Of a stretch of DNA of 64,000 bases, positions 60,558 through 64,000 are shown piece by piece. The stretch is from positions 45,290 through 109,289 of the forward strand of contig CAMNXA010000008.1 of assembly GCA_946566685.1 (NCBI GenBank), written 5' to 3'. The DNA comes from an uncultured Lachnospiraceae bacterium. Lineage in GTDB: Bacteria > Bacillota > Clostridia > Lachnospirales > Lachnospiraceae. The notes beneath the pieces are model-generated. The model had not been told where the DNA came from, did not search any database, and saw only the letters and a program-made list of their open reading frames with translations. Numbering within the stretch: the first letter of the stretch is position 1; the number at the start of each line of letters is the position of its first letter. A program made the translations under genes and the position numbers.

Positions 60558-61339
60558 TGGTACAGACGGGAAGAGACTTTGATGGCAGAATATAAGTCGG
60601 CGTAGGCAGCGGGCGACATGCCTTCCATGTAATTGGGAGCATAAGCCTTGTCAACGCCGGCTTTTTTGAGCAGATCGATGGCCTTGTTGTAGGCTATGGC
60701 GGCTTCCGTCTCTGTGGCATAGGTGCCTACCGTCACGTTGCCCTTGACGTGTATTTTTACCTGATAGCGGATTTTGCCCCGCTCCTGGATGGCGTTCACG
60801 CCATTATAACGGTTGATGATTTCGATATTTTCATAGCGCAGGTCATTGCGGTTACCGTTGATAAAGCGGTAGTCCCTGTTTTCCACGGCGTAGTTTTTGA
60901 TACCGTAGCGGCTCATGATGTTGACCTGCATCCCGTAATCCGCTACAAAATAATGGCCGCCCCGGCGGGAAATCTTGCGGGAGGAATAATAAAACAGATC
61001 ATCCATATCAAAGATAAAAAAGTCCAAGGGAGTAAAGTAATAATAAAAAAAACGCGGCCGGATGTAGATCGGGGTATTGAAATAGATATTATTGTCCCGA
61101 AAATTGATCAGACTTACCCATTTGAGGAAGGCGAGCGGAGAGGATGCGGTGTAGTCATCCAGGCGGATGGAAGAGTTTTTCAGAATATTGAGGGCGCACA
61201 GATAAGTCTCGTGCGCTTTTTTTTCATGGTCATAACTGCCGAGACTGATATGCTTACTGCGATAAGTTAATGAAGCGCGAAAATAAATGGTTCCGTCCTT
61301 GCGTTTTGCCGTATATACGCCGGTTAAGCGCTGTTTCAT
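60542..61339 (-). CDS. AP2/HNH-like DNA-binding protein
   Basis: This 265-residue protein has two AP2-type three-strand segments: about 5-45 (GVYTAKRKDGTIYFRASL ... LGSYDHEKKAHETYL) and about 186-225 (RYQVKIHVKGNVTVGTY, TETEAAIAYNKAIDL). Between them, residues 129-178 resemble an HNH endonuclease core (YRFINGNRNDLRYENIEI), but the first His of HNH is replaced (Arg-Phe at the usual Asp-His). This makes it likely to bind DNA without cutting it. It looks like a domesticated homing-endonuclease relative. It has a promoter on the - strand (TTTGTT, 17 bases, TACAAT). Confidence 0.75.
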   Translation of the reverse strand: MKQRLTGVYTAKRKDGTIYFRASLTYRSKHISLGSYDHEKKAHETYLCALNILKNSSIRLDDYTASSPLAFLKWVSLINFRDNNIYFNTPIYIRPRFFYYYFTPLDFFIFDMDDLFYYSSRKISRRGGHYFVADYGMQVNIMSRYGIKNYAVENRDYRFINGNRNDLRYENIEIINRYNGVNAIQERGKIRYQVKIHVKGNVTVGTYATETEAAIAYNKAIDLLKKAGVDKAYAPNYMEGMSPAAYADLYSAIKVSSRLYHYRSE

Positions 61340-61361
61340 GATGCCTTCCTCCTTTTATATG

Positions 61362-61390
61362 ATTGTACCATTTTTGAGAAAAAAAACAAA
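61362..61390 (-). promoter_or_regulatory. Promoter for the AP2/HNH-like gene
   Basis: On the - strand TTTGTT and TACAAT (61367-61362) are 17 bases apart, with TGG before the -10 box. AAGGAGG precedes the ATG. Confidence 0.6.
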
Positions 61391-61470
61391 TTCAGAAATA
61401 TTTTTCCTTTTTCCTGTATAAACTAATATTGGTAAGACAAGAAGTATTTGTAAATTGGAATGGAGGAAAA

Positions 61471-62091
61471 ATGTACAGGAAATATATATCAGGGCTCCTG
61501 TTGGCAGGTGCAATGCTTGTGGCATCGGGCATCTGTGTCAGGGAACTTAAGATTGACCGGATATCGGCCAAGCCTGCTTTCCGCATGGAATACCTGGATG
61601 AGTCGATGGCGGAGGATTGTCACAGTTATGTGGAGACCATAGCCAGTGTATCCTCGGGCCAGCGGGTCGTCGATTATGAGGTGTTGGAGCAGACCATGCA
61701 GTATCAGCTGTCGGACAAGGACTATGATGCGCTCCTTCGGATCGTGGAGGCGGAAGCAGGCGGGGAAGATCAGAATGGCAAGCTTTTGGTGGCCAATGTG
61801 GTGTTAAACAGAGTCAACAGCGAAGTGTTTCCCGATACCGTCTGGGATGTAGTCATGCAGAAAGAACAGGGTATTGCCCAGTTTTCCCCCACGGTGGACG
61901 GTAGGTTTCAGAATGTCAGCGTGAGCGATGATACGGTGGCGGCAGTGGAGAGAGCTCTTTACGGGGAGGATATCTCCCAAGGTGCCTTGTATTTTTGTGC
62001 CCGCAAGAAGGCAGATTCCGACAAACTGAAATGGTTTGACAAAAAACTGACCAAACTGTTCTCTTACGGACATCATGAGTTCTTTTCATAG
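61471..62091 (+). CDS. SleB-type cell wall hydrolase
   Basis: The 206-residue protein has an N-terminal membrane or signal segment (about 7-25) and a Hydrolase_2 (SleB) domain at about 90-205. The catalytic Glu lies in LLRIVEAEAGGEDQNG, and the family pattern continues in LLVANVVLNRVNSEVFPDTV and QFSPTVDGRF. SleB enzymes are lytic transglycosylases used in spore cortex opening or wall remodelling. The start at 61471 has GGAGGAAAA upstream. Frames reach back to 61429 but add no signal-peptide value. Confidence 0.85.
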   Translation: MYRKYISGLLLAGAMLVASGICVRELKIDRISAKPAFRMEYLDESMAEDCHSYVETIASVSSGQRVVDYEVLEQTMQYQLSDKDYDALLRIVEAEAGGEDQNGKLLVANVVLNRVNSEVFPDTVWDVVMQKEQGIAQFSPTVDGRFQNVSVSDDTVAAVERALYGEDISQGALYFCARKKADSDKLKWFDKKLTKLFSYGHHEFFS

Positions 62092-62097
62092 GACATG

Positions 62098-62126
62098 TTG
62101 AACAGGGGATAAATATGTGATATACT
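62098..62126 (+). promoter_or_regulatory. Promoter for thrC
   Basis: TTGAAC (62098-62103), 17-base spacer, TATACT (62121-62126) preceded by TGA. The start point near 62134 rules out a start codon at 62134 for thrC and supports one at 62179. Confidence 0.7.
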
Positions 62127-62178
62127 GGTCGCGTTGGCAATGAGAAAATACGACAGACAGAAAGGCATGGTCATAAGA

Positions 62179-63675
62179 ATGGAAGTATTATACAGCAGTA
62201 CGAGAAACAGTGGAAAGACAGTTACGGCATCTGAGGCAATCTTAAAGGGATTATCGGAGGATGGCGGCCTGTTCGTACCGGATCATATTCCGATGCTTCC
62301 CTGTTCCATGAGAGATCTTATGGATAAGAACTATCAGGAGACAGCCTATGAAGTCATGAGACTGTTCCTCACGGATTTTACGGAGGAAGAGTTGAAGGGC
62401 TGTATTGCACGTGCATACGATTCCAAGTTCGATACGGAAGTGATCGCTCCGCTGGTGGAGGCGGAGGGTACATATTATCTGGAACTTTTCCATGGAGCGA
62501 CCATTGCTTTTAAGGATATGGCTCTTTCTATTCTGCCGCATCTGATGATTACCTCTGCCAGGAAGAATCATGTGGAGAATGAGATTGTCATCCTCACCGC
62601 CACATCCGGGGATACGGGGAAGGCGGCACTGGCCGGTTTTGCAGGGGTGGAAGGAACAAAGATCATCGTATTCTATCCCAAGAACGGCGTCAGTCCCATT
62701 CAGGAGAAACAGATGGTGACCCAGAAGGGGGACAATACCTTTGTGGTGGGAATCCATGGCAACTTTGATGATGCCCAGACCGGTGTGAAAGCGCTGTTTA
62801 ACGACAGAGAACTGGAAGCGGAGATGGCGGCCAACGGTTTACAGTTTTCTTCCGCCAATTCCATCAACATCGGCCGACTGGTGCCGCAGATCGTCTATTA
62901 TGTGTATGCTTACGCGCAGCTTTTAAAAGAAGAGAAGATTCAGGATGGGGAGAAGATTAATGTGGTGGTTCCCACCGGTAACTTCGGCAATATCCTGGCG
63001 GCTTTCTATGCAAAGAACATGGGTGTGCCGATCAACAAACTGATCTGTGCCTCCAATGAAAATAAAGTGCTCTATGATTTCTTTATGACAGGTGACTATG
63101 ACAGGAACCGGGAATTTAAACTGACCAGTTCTCCCTCCATGGATATCCTGATCTCCAGTAATCTGGAGCGGCTGATTTACCGGATTGCGGGCAGTGACGC
63201 CCAGAAAAATGCCGGTCTGATGAAGTCCCTGTCCGAGCAGGGAAGCTATCAGATTACGCCTGAAATGAGAGAGCAGCTGGCAGATTTCTATGGTAACTTT
63301 GCGGATGAGAAAGAGACCGCAGACAGAATCAGACAGATGTATGAGAATACAGGTTATGTGCTGGATACCCATACAGCGGTGGCAAGTGCCGTCTATCAGA
63401 AGTATGTGGCAGACACGAAGGATACCACGAAGACAGTGATCGCTTCCACGGCAAGTCCCTTTAAGTTTACCAGAAGTGTTATGAAAGCCATCGACCACAA
63501 ATATGACAGCTTGTCTGATTTTGAACTGGTGGACGAGCTTTCCAGGATCGGAAATGTGGATGTGCCCAAGGCCATTGAAGAAATCAGGACAGCGCCGGTT
63601 CTCCATGATACGGTGTGTGATAAGACGGAGATGAAAGCGGTTGTGAAGCGGATTCTGGGAATTGAATTTTCGTGA
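62179..63675 (+). CDS. thrC: Threonine synthase
   Basis: The 498-residue PLP enzyme converts O-phosphohomoserine to threonine. The PLP Lys is Lys112 in LFHGATIAFKDMALSIL. The SxG-type phosphate-binding TATSGDTGKAA and the VPTGNFGNILAA stretch bind cofactor phosphate. The start at 62179 (MEVLYSSTRN) is the family start. ATG 62167 is a possible alternative. The upstream promoter fixes the leader. It competes with MetA for homoserine-derived intermediates, and both branches are in this window. Confidence 0.95.
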   Translation: MEVLYSSTRNSGKTVTASEAILKGLSEDGGLFVPDHIPMLPCSMRDLMDKNYQETAYEVMRLFLTDFTEEELKGCIARAYDSKFDTEVIAPLVEAEGTYYLELFHGATIAFKDMALSILPHLMITSARKNHVENEIVILTATSGDTGKAALAGFAGVEGTKIIVFYPKNGVSPIQEKQMVTQKGDNTFVVGIHGNFDDAQTGVKALFNDRELEAEMAANGLQFSSANSINIGRLVPQIVYYVYAYAQLLKEEKIQDGEKINVVVPTGNFGNILAAFYAKNMGVPINKLICASNENKVLYDFFMTGDYDRNREFKLTSSPSMDILISSNLERLIYRIAGSDAQKNAGLMKSLSEQGSYQITPEMREQLADFYGNFADEKETADRIRQMYENTGYVLDTHTAVASAVYQKYVADTKDTTKTVIASTASPFKFTRSVMKAIDHKYDSLSDFELVDELSRIGNVDVPKAIEEIRTAPVLHDTVCDKTEMKAVVKRILGIEFS

Positions 63676-63729
63676 ATCTGAAGTGGTGGCTGTTAACTAG
63701 ACTTTGTACCTCAGTTGTGAAATACTTAT

Positions 63730-63813
63730 CTAAAAAAAGAATACCTTACAATCAAGGCATTGCTTAATGTTTCGGGTGTTAACCTTACGGACATTGACGA
63801 AATAAAAGAGTAG
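63730..63813 (+). pseudogene. Short coding-like remnant
   Basis: The frame reads LKKEYLTIKALLNVSGVNLT followed by DIDEIKE and a stop. It has no start codon or ribosome site, since a stop lies upstream. It looks like the C-terminal end of a lost small gene. I cannot name the family. Confidence 0.3.
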
Positions 63814-63839
63814 TTACAAAATCATAGCATACAAACTCA

Positions 63840-63880
63840 GGTGTAAAGTCTATTCAATTATTAAGGCTTTACACCTTTTC
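63840..63880 (+). terminator. Intrinsic terminator
   Basis: GGTGTAAAG (63840-63848) and CTTTACACC (63867-63875) form a perfect 9-bp stem, followed by TTTTC and a T-rich run. Confidence 0.75.
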
Positions 63881-63945
63881 ATTTTAGGCTGCGGCAACGC
63901 GGCATTTACAATGCTATATAAGTATGCTAGTATCATAAATAGAGA

Positions 63946-63999
63946 GGGGCTGTTGCAAAAGTAGAGGAATAATCTACCGGGGCAACAGCTCCGTTTTTG
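63946..63999 (+). terminator. Large hairpin with T tail at the window end
   Basis: GGGGCTGTTGC (63946-63956) pairs with GCAACAGCTCC (63982-63992). Inside, GTAGA pairs with TCTAC. GTTTTTG follows. A TTTACA-N17-TAGTAT promoter (63905-63933) lies just before it, so a transcript of about 55 bases is possible. It could also be the edge of an insertion sequence. Confidence 0.55.
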
Positions 64000-64000
64000 T

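Larger units (their letters stand above)
63676..64000. other. Intergenic region after thrC
   Basis: The 325 bases hold a short coding remnant, two hairpins and a promoter-like pair but no intact gene. The composition is AT-rich compared with thrC, as in old mobile-element scars. Confidence 0.5.

Overview
The window is a stretch of a Firmicutes chromosome, most likely a Lachnospiraceae (Clostridia) gut-type anaerobe. Reasons: GC near 48 percent, clear AGGAGG-type ribosome sites, gene order typical of clostridia (era-yqzL-like-recO, scpA-scpB-D,D-carboxypeptidase, cmk-ispH-rpsA, rnfCDGEAB), a glycyl-tRNA synthetase of the single-chain type, a sodium-pump decarboxylase operon and a DUF6472-like small Cys protein. 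No rRNA, tRNA or CRISPR array was seen. Most genes are on the + strand.

Layout. 1-8.2 kb: the 3' end of a GH13 glucosidase, an MBOAT acyltransferase with an SGNH esterase partner, a pseudouridine synthase, a divergent DNA ligase (ligA), metA on the - strand, and two small conserved genes. 8.2-12.5 kb: one 1414-residue acyl-CoA dehydratase activase-type fusion on the - strand. 12.8-15 kb: a rhomboid-like membrane protein, a sigma-factor-like protein without region 4, and an unknown. 15.2-26.2 kb: an M16C protease, a DUF4349 lipoprotein, era, a YqzL-like small gene, recO, a lipoprotein, glyQS, alaS and rpsU. 26.2-28.6 kb: an AT-rich accessory-looking patch with a MATE transporter and a cfa-like pseudogene. 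28.6-33.6 kb: two D,D-carboxypeptidases flanking a phosphoesterase and scpAB.

33.7-39 kb: a five-gene operon carrying a 12S-type acyl-CoA carboxyltransferase, an OadG-like subunit, a biotin carrier, the OadB sodium pump and a 5S-type oxaloacetate/pyruvate carboxyltransferase. It contains the parts of both a propionibacterial-type transcarboxylase and a sodium-pumping decarboxylase. 39.3-46.8 kb: TetR and RpiR regulators, an HI0933-type flavoprotein, cmk, ispH, rpsA, cheR and a YprB-like exonuclease. 47-52 kb: the complete Rnf complex. An ApbE flavin transferase, needed to flavinylate RnfG and RnfD, lies 6 kb downstream.

52.06-56.47 kb: a tightly packed five-gene module (Ser/Thr kinase with zinc ribbon, BspA-type LRR protein, vWA protein, PP2C phosphatase, TerY-C-type zinc protein). 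It matches the TerY-P phosphorylation triad idea but carries an extra LRR gene and no ter genes nearby. This is the most system-like locus in the window. 56.5-63.7 kb: an Fe-S aldo/keto reductase, apbE, a GH25 lysozyme-like protein, an AP2/HNH-like protein, a SleB-type hydrolase and thrC. Three intergenic copies of a two-hairpin element with compensatory base changes (about 23.1, 39.0 and 44.8 kb) form a dispersed repeat family.
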